This document shows positions 8,816 through 16,946 of a stretch of DNA of 64,000 bases, piece by piece. Under the pieces are notes generated by a model. It made no database searches, was not told the origin of the DNA, and saw nothing but the letters and a program-made list of their open reading frames with translations. The position numbers were made by a program, and so were the translations under genes. The stretch's first letter is position 1, and each line of letters begins with the position of its first letter. Source of the DNA: Streptomyces canus (GTDB taxonomy: Bacteria; Actinomycetota; Actinomycetes; Streptomycetales; Streptomycetaceae); contig NZ_KQ948663.1 in NCBI RefSeq assembly GCF_001514145.1, positions 382,482-446,481 on the forward strand. The letters run 5' to 3'.

Positions 8816-8947
8816 GGCCCCTCCGGCCGGTCTGGACGATTCGCCCTTGGGTGGCGTTCCGCCCGGCATGGGACAATGAAGTACGTGCTCTTTCCCCCTG
8901 GCTGTCCTGTCCGGGGGCCGCCTCCGATCGACTGGGATGTGCAGCAC

Positions 8948-10390
8948 GTGCGTTTCCTCAACGACATCCAGCCCCCGTACGACCTGACGTACGACGACGT
9001 CTTCATGGTCCCGAGCCGTAGCGCCGTCGGCTCGCGGCAGGGCGTGGACCTCAGCTCCCCGGACGGCACGGGCACCACGATCCCGCTGGTCGTCGCCAAC
9101 ATGACCGCCATCGCCGGGCGTCGCATGGCGGAGACCATGGCCCGCCGCGGTGGCCTCGTGGTGATCCCGCAGGACATCCCGATCGAGGTCGTCACCGAGG
9201 TCGTCTCCTGGGTGAAGAGCCGCCACCACGTCCTGGACACCCCGATCGTGCTGGCCCCGCACCAGACCGTCGCCGACGCGCTGGCCCTGCTGCCCAAGCG
9301 CGCGCACAACGCCGGTGTGGTCGTCGACGAGGACGGCCGGCCCGTCGGTGTCGTCACCGACCGGGACCTGACCGGGGTCGACCGATTCACGCAGCTCGCC
9401 GAAGTCATGTCGCGCGATCTGCTGCTCCTCGACGCGGACATCGACCCCCGTGAGGCCTTCAACCGCCTCGACGCGGCCAACCGCCGTTACGCCCCCGCCG
9501 TCGACCGGGAAGGCCGCCTCGCCGGCATCCTCACCCGCAAGGGCGCCCTGCGGGCCACGCTGTACACCCCGGCCGTCGACGCGAACGGCAAGCTGCGCAT
9601 CGCCGCCGCCGTGGGCGTCAACGGCGACTTCGCGGAGAAGGCCAAGCAGCTGCTCGACGCGGGCGTCGACACCCTCGTCATCGACACCGCGCACGGCCAC
9701 CAGGAGTCGATGATCACCGCGATCAGGACGGTGAGGGCGCTCGACCCGCAGGTCCCGATCGTGGCAGGCAACATCGTGGCCGCCGAGGGTGTGCGGGACC
9801 TGATCGAGGCCGGCGCGGACATCGTCAAGGTCGGTGTGGGGCCCGGCGCCATGTGCACCACGCGCATGATGACCGGCGTCGGCCGGCCGCAGTTCTCGGC
9901 GGTCCTGGAGTGCGCGGCCGAGGCGCGGAAGTACGGCAAGCACGTGTGGGCCGACGGCGGTGTCCGGCACCCGCGCGACGTCGCCATGGCGCTGGCCGCC
10001 GGCGCGTCCAACGTGATGATCGGGTCCTGGTTCGCGGGCACCTACGAGTCGCCGGGCGACCTCCAGCAGGATGCCAGCGGACGGCTCTACAAGGAGTCCT
10101 TCGGCATGGCGTCCGCGCGGGCGGTGCGCAACCGTACGTCGGAGGAGTCGGCGTACGACCGGGCCCGCAAGGCGCTGTTCGAGGAGGGCATCTCCACCTC
10201 CCGGATGTTCCTCGACCCGGCCCGCCCGGGTGTCGAGGACCTGATCGACTCGATCATCGCGGGCGTCCGCTCCTCCTGCACCTACGCCGGTGCGGGCTCC
10301 CTGGAGGAGTTCGCCGAGAAGGCCGTCGTCGGTATCCAGAGCGCGGCCGGCTACGCCGAGGGCAAGCCGCTGCACGCCAGCTGGAGCTGA
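8948..10390 (+). CDS. guaB1: GuaB1-family IMP dehydrogenase-related protein (probable GMP reductase)
   Basis: 480 aa TIM barrel interrupted by a CBS pair at about 95-205. The catalytic-loop cysteine is C303 in GPGAMCTTRMMTG; NAD/nucleotide motifs ADGGVRHPRD and MIGSWFAGT follow. Actinobacteria carry this paralogue beside true guaB, and the mycobacterial GuaB1 has been shown to be a GMP reductase, so I favour GMP-to-IMP salvage over IMP dehydrogenase. GTG 8948 is used because homology begins there; an ATG at 8876 would add 24 unlike residues. A hairpin follows at 10409. Confidence 0.85.
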   Translation: MRFLNDIQPPYDLTYDDVFMVPSRSAVGSRQGVDLSSPDGTGTTIPLVVANMTAIAGRRMAETMARRGGLVVIPQDIPIEVVTEVVSWVKSRHHVLDTPIVLAPHQTVADALALLPKRAHNAGVVVDEDGRPVGVVTDRDLTGVDRFTQLAEVMSRDLLLLDADIDPREAFNRLDAANRRYAPAVDREGRLAGILTRKGALRATLYTPAVDANGKLRIAAAVGVNGDFAEKAKQLLDAGVDTLVIDTAHGHQESMITAIRTVRALDPQVPIVAGNIVAAEGVRDLIEAGADIVKVGVGPGAMCTTRMMTGVGRPQFSAVLECAAEARKYGKHVWADGGVRHPRDVAMALAAGASNVMIGSWFAGTYESPGDLQQDASGRLYKESFGMASARAVRNRTSEESAYDRARKALFEEGISTSRMFLDPARPGVEDLIDSIIAGVRSSCTYAGAGSLEEFAEKAVVGIQSAAGYAEGKPLHASWS

Positions 10391-10408
10391 GTCCGGCCGT
10401 TGTGCAGA

Positions 10409-10431
10409 GCCCCCGCCTGAAAATCGGGGGC
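10409..10431 (+). terminator. Hairpin after guaB1
   Basis: GCCCCCG, 9-base loop, CGGGGGC, starting 18 bases after the guaB1 stop. No T-tract follows, which is common in Streptomyces. It separates guaB1 from the GNAT gene. Confidence 0.6.
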
Positions 10432-10450
10432 CGTCCGCCTTCCCGGTCCG

Positions 10451-10456
10451 TACGGT
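10451..10456 (+). promoter_or_regulatory. -10 element placed for a leaderless GNAT mRNA
   Basis: TACGGT fits TANNNT and ends six bases before ATG 10463. There is no purine-rich SD before that ATG. Transcription starting at the A of ATG would give a leaderless mRNA, common in Streptomyces. Confidence 0.45.
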
Positions 10457-10462
10457 CGTCGT

Positions 10463-10978
10463 ATGGAGATCAGCGTCTGCCGGAGCGGCGATGTCGCGCT
10501 GCTGGACCGGTACATGGGATCGCCCGGAGCCACGTCCTTCCACGCCCGGCGGTTCGCGCGGCAGGAGGCGGGGGAGTGCACGTATCTCGTCGCCTGGCTG
10601 CGGGGGCGGCCCGTGGGGCACGCGGAGATGCGCTGGATCGGGTGTGCCGCACCCGAGGTCGCCCAGGACTGCCCCGAGATCGGCGGCCTCGCGGTCTGGC
10701 CCGAGGACCTGCGCTCACGCGGGATCGGCACCGCGCTGATCCGGGCCGCCGAGGAACTGGCCCGGGAGCGGGGTCTGACGACCGTGGGCATCGGGGTCGG
10801 GCAGGACAACCCGCGCGCGGCGGGCCTGTACGCACGGCTCGGCTACCGGCCGGTGACGAACTACCTGGACCGCTACTCGTACCAGGACCACGACGGCACG
10901 ACCCGTGAGTGTGTCGACGCCTGCACGTTCCTCGTCCGAGAACTCTCGTCAGGCCACCTTGACGTCAAGCCTGCTTGA
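10463..10978 (+). CDS. GNAT-family N-acetyltransferase
   Basis: 171 aa, a single GNAT fold. The acetyl-CoA loop is at about 88-105 (LRSRGIGTALI), followed by DNPRAAGLYARLGYRPV, the usual last motif. Substrate is unknown. No SD precedes ATG 10463. Its stop codon lies inside a pair of palindromes that precede the next gene. Confidence 0.85.
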   Translation: MEISVCRSGDVALLDRYMGSPGATSFHARRFARQEAGECTYLVAWLRGRPVGHAEMRWIGCAAPEVAQDCPEIGGLAVWPEDLRSRGIGTALIRAAEELARERGLTTVGIGVGQDNPRAAGLYARLGYRPVTNYLDRYSYQDHDGTTRECVDACTFLVRELSSGHLDVKPA

Positions 10979-10985
10979 CGCAAGC
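10958..10985. promoter_or_regulatory. Twin palindromes upstream of the second HTH gene
   Basis: CTTGACGTCAAG (10958-10969) is a perfect 12-bp palindrome. GCTTG-ACG-CAAGC (10973-10985) follows immediately and ends 8 bp before ATG 10994. The motif recurs as two adjacent sites overlapping the GNAT stop, which suits an operator better than a terminator. Confidence 0.55.
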
Positions 10986-10993
10986 CTGGGGGC

Positions 10994-11380
10994 ATGACGA
11001 CACCCGAGAGCATCGAGCCGCAGTACACCCTGCTGACCGCCGTCTCCCGGCTCGACGAGCTGCGCATGCGGGAGGCGCTGGGCGGGGCCACGGACACCCC
11101 CGACCGGGCCGAACTGCTCGAACTCCTCGCCCTGAGCGAGGTCGTGGCCCGCAAGGCGTCCTACGGCCGTCAGCTGACCGTGCGCGCGGCCCGCGAGGCC
11201 GGCGCCTCCTGGTCGCAGATCGGGGCCGCGACGGGCACCAGCAAGCAGGCCGCGTGGGAGGCCCACACACGGTGGATCGACGCCCAGCGGGAGGCGTACG
11301 GCAAGCCCGGCCAGATGGGGTTCGACGAGGCGGACGTGGCCGAGGCGAGGGCCGTGGCCGGGGAGCCGGAGGACCGCTGA
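10994..11380 (+). CDS. Small HTH (putative DNA-binding) protein
   Basis: 128 aa. An HTH-like segment at about 73-95 (ASWSQIGAATGTSKQAAWE) follows a helical region. It shares SW..(I/V)G.A.G.(S/T)KQA with the protein at 169-720, so the two belong to one HTH family of different lengths. A GGGGG lies just before ATG 10994, and twin palindromes sit directly upstream, suggesting autoregulation. No function known to me. Confidence 0.75.
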   Translation: MTTPESIEPQYTLLTAVSRLDELRMREALGGATDTPDRAELLELLALSEVVARKASYGRQLTVRAAREAGASWSQIGAATGTSKQAAWEAHTRWIDAQREAYGKPGQMGFDEADVAEARAVAGEPEDR

Positions 11381-11442
11381 CGAGGGCTGACGGGTGCCGG
11401 GCGGGGGCACGCGCAACGAACGCCCGCCCATCGGCCCGGAAC

Positions 11443-11473
11443 GCAACGATCTTGCGACTGCGTGCAAGGTTGC
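11443..11473. promoter_or_regulatory. GCAAC/GTTGC inverted repeat upstream of the permease
   Basis: GCAAC-GAT-CTTGC (11443-11455) faces GCAAG-GTTGC (11464-11473) across 8 bp, so both half-sites mirror each other. It lies 75-105 bp before the permease start. An Lrp-family gene follows the permease; this is the expected place for its operator. Confidence 0.5.
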
Positions 11474-11547
11474 TGCATTACGACTGTGACGTCCGGGCTC
11501 GTAGGGTGCTGCGCTGTACTCACCTGCAGCGACGAAGGAGTCAGCGC

Positions 11548-13014
11548 GTGCTCGACCAAGGTGCACCCACGCACCACCGCACCCAAGAAGCCCCCACGTC
11601 CCCGGGGCTCGGCGCGCGTCTCATGCGGCGCAAACCCGTGGAACGCCTGGTCGCGGAGGGCGGCCAGGGCGAGGGAGGGGCCCTCAGGCGCTCCCTCGGA
11701 CTGTGGCAGCTGACGATGATCAGCATCGGCGCCACCCTCGGCACCGGCATTTTCGTCGTGCTGGGCGAGGCCGTGCCGAAGGCAGGTCCCGCCGTCACGC
11801 TCTCCTTCGTGATCGCCGGCCTCACGGCCCTCTTCTCGGCCATCTCCTACGCCGAGCTCGCGGGCACCATCCCGGTCGCCGGGTCCTCGTACTCGTACGC
11901 GTACGCAACCATGGGCGAACTGATCGCCTGGATCTGCGGCTGGTGCCTGGTCCTGGAGTACGGCGTCTCGGTCGCCGCCGTGGCCGTCGGCTGGGGCGAA
12001 TACCTGAACGAGCTCCTCGACGGGACCATCGGTTTCACCGTCCCGGACGCGCTGTCCGCCCCGCCCGGCGACGGCGGTGTCTTCAACCTCCCGGCGCTGA
12101 TCGTCGTCCTGCTCGCCATGGCCTTCCTGCTGGGCGGGGCCCGCGAGTCCGCCCGCGCCAACACCGTCATGGTCGTCGTGAAGATCGCCGCGCTGGTGCT
12201 GTTCTGCGCGATCGGCATCCAGGGCTTCCGCTCCGGCAACTACGCGCACTTCATGCCGCTGGGGATGGCCGGGGTCAGCGCGGCCGGTGCCACGCTCTTC
12301 TTCTCGTACATCGGCTTCGACGCCGCTTCCACGGCCGGTGAGGAGGCGAAGAACGCCCAGCGCGACCTGCCCCGCGCGATCATGCTGTCGCTGGTCATCG
12401 TGACCGCGCTGTACGTGCTGGTCGCCGCCGTCGCGGTGGGCGCGAAGCCCTGGCGGCACTTCAACGACTCCGAGGCCGCCCTCGCCCAGATCATGCGCGA
12501 GGTCACCGGGCAGAGCTTCTGGGGCACCCTGCTGGCGTTCTGCGCGGTCATCGCCATCGCGAGCGTCGTCCTGACCGTGCTCTACGGCCAGACCCGCATC
12601 CTGTTCGCGATGTCCCGGGACGGACTCGCACCGAAGGTGTTCGGCCGGGTCCACCCGAAGACCGGCGCGCCCCGGGCGAACACGGTGATCGTGTCCCTGT
12701 TCTGCGGGGTGCTGGCGGCGGCCATCCCGCTCGGCCAACTCGCGGACGCCACCAGCATCGGCACGCTCTTCGCCTTCGCCCTGGTCAACATCGCCGTCGT
12801 GGTGCTGCGCCGGACCCGCCCCGACATGCCCCGCACCTTCCGCGTCCCGCTCTCGCCGGTCTTCCCGGCGCTGGGCTTCGGCTTCTGCGTCTGGATGATG
12901 GGCAGCCTGTGCACCGTCACCTGGGTGGTCTTCGGCGTCTGGATGGCCGTGGGGCTCGTGTTCTACTTCCTGTACGGCCATCGCCGTTCCCGACTCGCAA
13001 CACCCGAAGGCTGA
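11548..13014 (+). CDS. APC-superfamily amino-acid permease
   Basis: 488 aa with about 12 membrane helices. The cationic-amino-acid-type signature ISIGATLGTGIFVVLGEA starts near residue 53, followed by PAVTLSFVIAGL and SYAELAGTIP, typical of YfnA/CAT-like importers. GTG 11548 is chosen because GAAGGAG stands seven bases upstream. The downstream Lrp regulator, 10 bp away, suggests amino-acid-responsive control. The exact amino acid is unknown. Confidence 0.9.
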   Translation: MLDQGAPTHHRTQEAPTSPGLGARLMRRKPVERLVAEGGQGEGGALRRSLGLWQLTMISIGATLGTGIFVVLGEAVPKAGPAVTLSFVIAGLTALFSAISYAELAGTIPVAGSSYSYAYATMGELIAWICGWCLVLEYGVSVAAVAVGWGEYLNELLDGTIGFTVPDALSAPPGDGGVFNLPALIVVLLAMAFLLGGARESARANTVMVVVKIAALVLFCAIGIQGFRSGNYAHFMPLGMAGVSAAGATLFFSYIGFDAASTAGEEAKNAQRDLPRAIMLSLVIVTALYVLVAAVAVGAKPWRHFNDSEAALAQIMREVTGQSFWGTLLAFCAVIAIASVVLTVLYGQTRILFAMSRDGLAPKVFGRVHPKTGAPRANTVIVSLFCGVLAAAIPLGQLADATSIGTLFAFALVNIAVVVLRRTRPDMPRTFRVPLSPVFPALGFGFCVWMMGSLCTVTWVVFGVWMAVGLVFYFLYGHRRSRLATPEG

Positions 13015-13024
13015 TCCACCCACC

Positions 13025-13477
13025 GTGCTGAACGATCTCGACGAACGCATCGTGCACGCCCTCGCCGAGGACGCCCGCCGCTCCTACGCGGACATCGGGC
13101 AGATCGTCGGCCTGTCCGCGCCCGCCGTGAAACGCCGCGTGGACCGGCTGCGCGCCACCGGGGCCATCACCGGATTCACCGTACGGGTGGATCCGGCGGC
13201 CCTCGGCTGGGAGACCGAGGGGTTCGTCGAGATCTACTGCCGGCGCAACACCTCCCCGGAGACCATCCAGCGGGGTCTGGAGCGCTACCAGGAGGTGGTG
13301 GCCGCCTCCACCGTCACCGGAGAGGCCGACGCGGTCGTCCAGGTCTTCGCCTCCGACATGCGGCACTTCGAACGGGTCCTGGAGCGGATCGCGGGGGAGC
13401 CGTTCGTGGAGCGCACCAAGTCGGTCCTGGTTCTCTCCCCGTTGCTGCGCCGCTTCTCCTCGGGCTCGCCTACCTGA
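13025..13477 (+). CDS. Lrp/AsnC-family transcriptional regulator
   Basis: 150 aa. The N-terminal AsnC HTH is at about 4-55 (DERIVHALAEDARRSYADIGQIVGLS), and the C-terminal RAM/effector domain at about 65-145 includes VTGEADAVVQVF. It starts at GTG 13025, 10 bp after the permease stop, so the two probably form an operon. The C-terminal codons overlap the convergent SRPBCC-like gene by 8 bp. Confidence 0.93.
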   Translation: MLNDLDERIVHALAEDARRSYADIGQIVGLSAPAVKRRVDRLRATGAITGFTVRVDPAALGWETEGFVEIYCRRNTSPETIQRGLERYQEVVAASTVTGEADAVVQVFASDMRHFERVLERIAGEPFVERTKSVLVLSPLLRRFSSGSPT

Positions 13478-13928
13478 CCTGCTCGGCACGGCGCCGGACC
13501 GCCGCCAGCAGCCGCCCGGTGAGCAGGGCGTGCGCGCCGGAGGAGATGACCAGCAGCCGGTAGAGGGCACCGCCTGGTCCGGGAAACCGGGCCCGGGTCT
13601 CGGCCCGCAGCCGGGTGCGCCCCGGGGTGGCCTCCTCCAGGCGGAAGACCAGGGCGTACGTCGAGAAGTGGTGTCGTCCGACGAGGACCAGCTCCCGTCC
13701 CCGGGCCGCGTGGGCCACCCGGAACCCGGGGAAGACCGACCCCGCGGCGAGGGGCCGGGGCCCGGACGCCGTACGGTCGGCGACTCCGACGAGACGGGCG
13801 TAGCGGGTGGAGCGGGGTCGGCCGAAGGACTGTTCCAGGGTCTCGCCGAGCGCATCCCAGACCTCGACGGCCGTCGCCGAGGCGATCACCGCATGCTCGT
13901 CGACCGGAGGCAACATACCGATGTCCAA
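13470..13928 (-). CDS. SRPBCC/DUF2867-like small protein
   Basis: 152 aa. The pattern PVDEHAVIASATAVEVWDAL followed by a strand-rich core and a long C-terminal helix resembles a START/SRPBCC-type ligand-binding fold; no catalytic motif is visible. The TTG at 13928 is chosen because GAGAGGAGG stands five bases upstream; ATG 13916 is too far from it. It lies downstream of the GntR gene on the same strand (25-bp gap), so it may be co-transcribed with the repressor. Confidence 0.7.
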   Translation of the reverse strand: MDIGMLPPVDEHAVIASATAVEVWDALGETLEQSFGRPRSTRYARLVGVADRTASGPRPLAAGSVFPGFRVAHAARGRELVLVGRHHFSTYALVFRLEEATPGRTRLRAETRARFPGPGGALYRLLVISSGAHALLTGRLLAAVRRRAEQVR

Positions 13929-13953
13929 CGGAACCTCCTCTCGGGCGGGAACC

Positions 13954-14694
13954 CTACTCCGCTGTCTTCCGCGCCAGCGCGTTGTTGCCGATCGAGTTGT
14001 GCACGCTGAAGCTCACCGCGTCCGAACGGTAGCGGTCGTCCGACCACTCGACCGGGCGTCCTTCACGGGTGGTGGTCACCCGGCGGACCCTCAGCAGCGG
14101 GCTCGTGCGGCGGACTTCCAGCAGCTCCGCGTCCTGCGCTCCCGCCGCCACGGCGTCGATGACGTGTTCCCCGTAGGCGAAGACCAACCCCGTGTCGTCG
14201 TACAGGCGTTGGGTGACCGAAGGGCACTCGGGCTCGATGGACTCGACGGTCGGGGAGATCCAGTCGGCGTACACCGTCCGCTCCAGCAACACCGGTTCGC
14301 CGTCCAGTCCGCGCACCCGTAGGACATGCAACACCGGTGTACCCATGGCCAGTTGGAGGCGCACCGAGTCCTCCTTCGTGGCCGGCCGGTACTCCTGTGC
14401 CACCACCCGGCCGGTCGCCGCACGGCCCATCGCGCGGGCCCATTCGGCGAAACTCCTGAGCTCCGCGAAGCTCTGGCTGCGACGGCTGGCCAGGACCACG
14501 CGACGGGCCCCCTGCCGGGAGCCGATCAGGCCCTCCGTGGTCAGCGCCGCGACCGCCTGGCGGACCGTCCCGCGCGAGACGCCGTAGTGCGCCGCGAGTT
14601 CCGTCTCGGCGGGCAGCAGACTGCCGACGGTGTACTCCTCGCGGTCGATCGCCCGACGCAGTTCGTCGGCGATCTCCTCGTGTCGCGCCCCCAT
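13954..14694 (-). CDS. GntR-family (HutC/UTRA) transcriptional repressor
   Basis: 246 aa. The GntR winged helix at about 5-70 (LLPAETELAAHYGVSRGTVRQAVAAL) is followed by a UTRA effector domain at about 90-235. HutC-type members typically repress the adjacent catabolic operon and release DNA on binding a small metabolite. It is divergent from the ABC-transporter operon, whose leader contains a perfect HutC-type palindrome at 14846-14863. The effector is probably the imported compound or a breakdown product (inference). Confidence 0.93.
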   Translation of the reverse strand: MGARHEEIADELRRAIDREEYTVGSLLPAETELAAHYGVSRGTVRQAVAALTTEGLIGSRQGARRVVLASRRSQSFAELRSFAEWARAMGRAATGRVVAQEYRPATKEDSVRLQLAMGTPVLHVLRVRGLDGEPVLLERTVYADWISPTVESIEPECPSVTQRLYDDTGLVFAYGEHVIDAVAAGAQDAELLEVRRTSPLLRVRRVTTTREGRPVEWSDDRYRSDAVSFSVHNSIGNNALARKTAE

Positions 14695-14845
14695 GCTTCC
14701 CCTCTGAGTCGGTCTCTGTGCACAGCGTGACCAGGGTAGTCGACATTCCGTGGCATCCGGAGAGGGCTCAGATTGTGCGGGAATTCGGGGTCAGCGTTTC
14801 GCCAGTGTTTACCGGCGCGACACCAGCGGCAGCCTTACTGAGGCC

Positions 14846-14863
14846 AACTTGTTCAGACAAGTT
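14846..14863. promoter_or_regulatory. Operator for the GntR repressor
   Basis: AACTTGT-TCAG-ACAAGTT: perfect 7-bp arms around a 4-bp centre. It fits the HutC/NagR/PhnF-type GntR consensus with half-sites facing around TNNA-GAC. It ends 44 bp before the GTG of the binding-protein gene, a repressing position. Confidence 0.75.
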
Positions 14864-14907
14864 ATCCCTCTTGGCTCCTGCACCCTCGCGCGTCCCCTGG
14901 AGAAGCC

Positions 14908-16053
14908 GTGACCGTGTCCCTCCCGAGAACAGCCGCCCTCGGTGTCCTCGCCGCCCTCGCCCTGAGCGCGTGCGGCGCAGCTCCCGACAACGCGTCGACC
15001 ACCGCCGACGGCAAGAACGCCGCCACCGCCACCTCGGCCGCCGACTTCGGCGGTATGGACAAGCTGGTCGCCGCGGCGAAGAAGGAGGGCACGCTCAACG
15101 CCATCGCGCTGCCCCGCGACTGGGCCAACTACGGTGCCCTCATCGACGGCTTCACGAAGAAGTACGGCATCAAGGTCTCCGTCGAGAACCCCGACGGCTC
15201 CAGCCAGGACGAGATCAACGCCGTGACCTCGCGCAAGGGGCAGACCCGGGCGCCCGACGTCCTCGACCTCGGCAGCTCCTTCGCCCTCAGCGCCGCCCAG
15301 CAGGGCCTGCTCGCGCCGTACAAGGTGGCGTCCTACGGCGACATCCCCACCGGGCAGAAGGACCCGCAGGCCCGCTGGTACAACGACTACGGCGGCTACA
15401 TCTCCATCGGCTGCGACGCGAAGCGGGTCAAGACCTGCCCCACCACCTTCGCCGACCTGCTCAAGCCGCAGTACAGGGGCCAGGTCGCCCTCAACGGCAA
15501 CCCCACCAAGTCCGGTTCGGCCTTCGGCGGCGTCTACGCGGCCTCGCTCGCCAGCGGCGGTTCCTTCGACGACATCCAGCCCGGCCTCGACTTCTTCGCC
15601 AAGATCAAGAAGAACGGCAACTACACACCCGTCGAGTCGACCCCGGCCACCGTCGAGAAGGGCGAGACGCCGATCAGCATCGACTGGGACTACCTGAACG
15701 CCGGGTACGCCGACGAGTTCAAGTCCAAGGGCGTCGACTGGAAGGTGTCGGTGCCCAGCGACGGCCAGTTCTCGCAGTACTACTCCCAGGCCGTCAACAA
15801 GGACGCGCCGCACCCCGCGGCCGCCCGCCTGTGGCAGGAGTACCTCTACAGCACCGAGGGCCAGAACCTGTGGCTCAAGGGATACGCCCGCCCGGCCCTG
15901 ATGACCGCCATGGAGAAGGCCGGCACCCTCGACAAGACGGCCGCCGCCAAGCTGCCCAAGGTCTCCGGAACCCCGTCCTTCCCGACCGAGGCCCAGCAGG
16001 ACAAGGCCAAGACGGTCCTCGGACAGGGCTGGGCGAAGGCCGTCTCCGGATGA
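14908..16053 (+). CDS. ABC importer substrate-binding lipoprotein
   Basis: 381 aa. The signal peptide ends in a lipobox (LSAC) near residue 22, so the mature protein is tethered outside the membrane. It belongs to the extracellular solute-binding class used for iron, spermidine/putrescine and 2-aminoethylphosphonate (periplasmic-binding fold, KKEGTLN near 45-60). GTG 14908 follows GGAG by five bases. First gene of a four-gene operon behind the GntR operator. Homologues are usually labelled 2-aminoethylphosphonate binding, but the ligand cannot be read from the sequence. Confidence 0.88.
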   Translation: MTVSLPRTAALGVLAALALSACGAAPDNASTTADGKNAATATSAADFGGMDKLVAAAKKEGTLNAIALPRDWANYGALIDGFTKKYGIKVSVENPDGSSQDEINAVTSRKGQTRAPDVLDLGSSFALSAAQQGLLAPYKVASYGDIPTGQKDPQARWYNDYGGYISIGCDAKRVKTCPTTFADLLKPQYRGQVALNGNPTKSGSAFGGVYAASLASGGSFDDIQPGLDFFAKIKKNGNYTPVESTPATVEKGETPISIDWDYLNAGYADEFKSKGVDWKVSVPSDGQFSQYYSQAVNKDAPHPAAARLWQEYLYSTEGQNLWLKGYARPALMTAMEKAGTLDKTAAAKLPKVSGTPSFPTEAQQDKAKTVLGQGWAKAVSG

Positions 16054-16946
16054 CGGCCACCGCCGTACGGGTGGACACGGCGCCCGCCGCTCAGGTGAAG
16101 CGGCGGCGCCGGTCCCTCGGCTGGATCGCCGTCGTCCCGCTGCTCGCGTTCGTCGCGGTCGCCTTCGGGCTGCCCGCGATCGCCATGCTGGACGGCGCGT
16201 TCACCGCCAAGGACCCGGCCACCGGAGCGACTTCGTACACCGTCGACAATCTGACGGCCTCCCTCAAGGGCGCGTATCTCACCGCGCTGCTCGGCAGCGT
16301 GAAGCTGTCGGCCGTGTCCGCCGCCCTGGCGACTGCTTTCGGTCTGCCGCTGGCCCAGGCCGTGGTGTCCTCCCGCTTCCGCGGGCTGCGCGAGGCGGTG
16401 CTCACCGCGTCCGGGGTCCTGGCCAACTTCGGTGGAGTCCCGCTGGCCTTCGCCTTCGTCGCCACGCTCGGCAACGCCGGCGTGCTGACCCGGCAGCTGG
16501 GCCTCACGGACAAGGGCTGGGACCTCTACAGCTTCTGGGGCCTCGTCATCGTCTACCTGTACTTCCTGATCCCGCTCATGGTGCTCACGATCACTCCCGC
16601 CCTGGACGGGCTGCGCACCCAGTGGCGCGAGGCGGCGCAGAACAACGGGGCAACGGGCGTGCAGTACTGGCGCTTTGTCGCCCTGCCCGTCCTGCTGCCC
16701 ACACTTCTCGGCGGGTTCGTGCTGCTCTTCGGCAGCGCCTTCGCCGCGTACGCCACCGCCGCCGCGATGGTGGGCAGCTCCATCCCGCTGGTCACCCTCC
16801 AGATCGCCGACGCGATCTCCGGCAACGTGCTCGTCGGCCAGGAGAACGTGGCGCTCGCCCTCAGCCTCGACATGGTCCTGGTCGCGGGCCTGGTCATGGC
16901 CGTGTACCTGCCCCTGCAGCGGAGGAGTGCGCGATGGCTCGCCTGA
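16050..16946 (+). CDS. ABC importer permease 1
   Basis: 298 aa, about six helices, BPD_transp_1 type. The EAA loop recognised by the ATPase is at about 188-205 (WREAAQNNGATGVQYW). ATG 16050 overlaps the binding-protein stop (ATGA), so translation is coupled. Confidence 0.9.
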   Translation: MTATAVRVDTAPAAQVKRRRRSLGWIAVVPLLAFVAVAFGLPAIAMLDGAFTAKDPATGATSYTVDNLTASLKGAYLTALLGSVKLSAVSAALATAFGLPLAQAVVSSRFRGLREAVLTASGVLANFGGVPLAFAFVATLGNAGVLTRQLGLTDKGWDLYSFWGLVIVYLYFLIPLMVLTITPALDGLRTQWREAAQNNGATGVQYWRFVALPVLLPTLLGGFVLLFGSAFAAYATAAAMVGSSIPLVTLQIADAISGNVLVGQENVALALSLDMVLVAGLVMAVYLPLQRRSARWLA

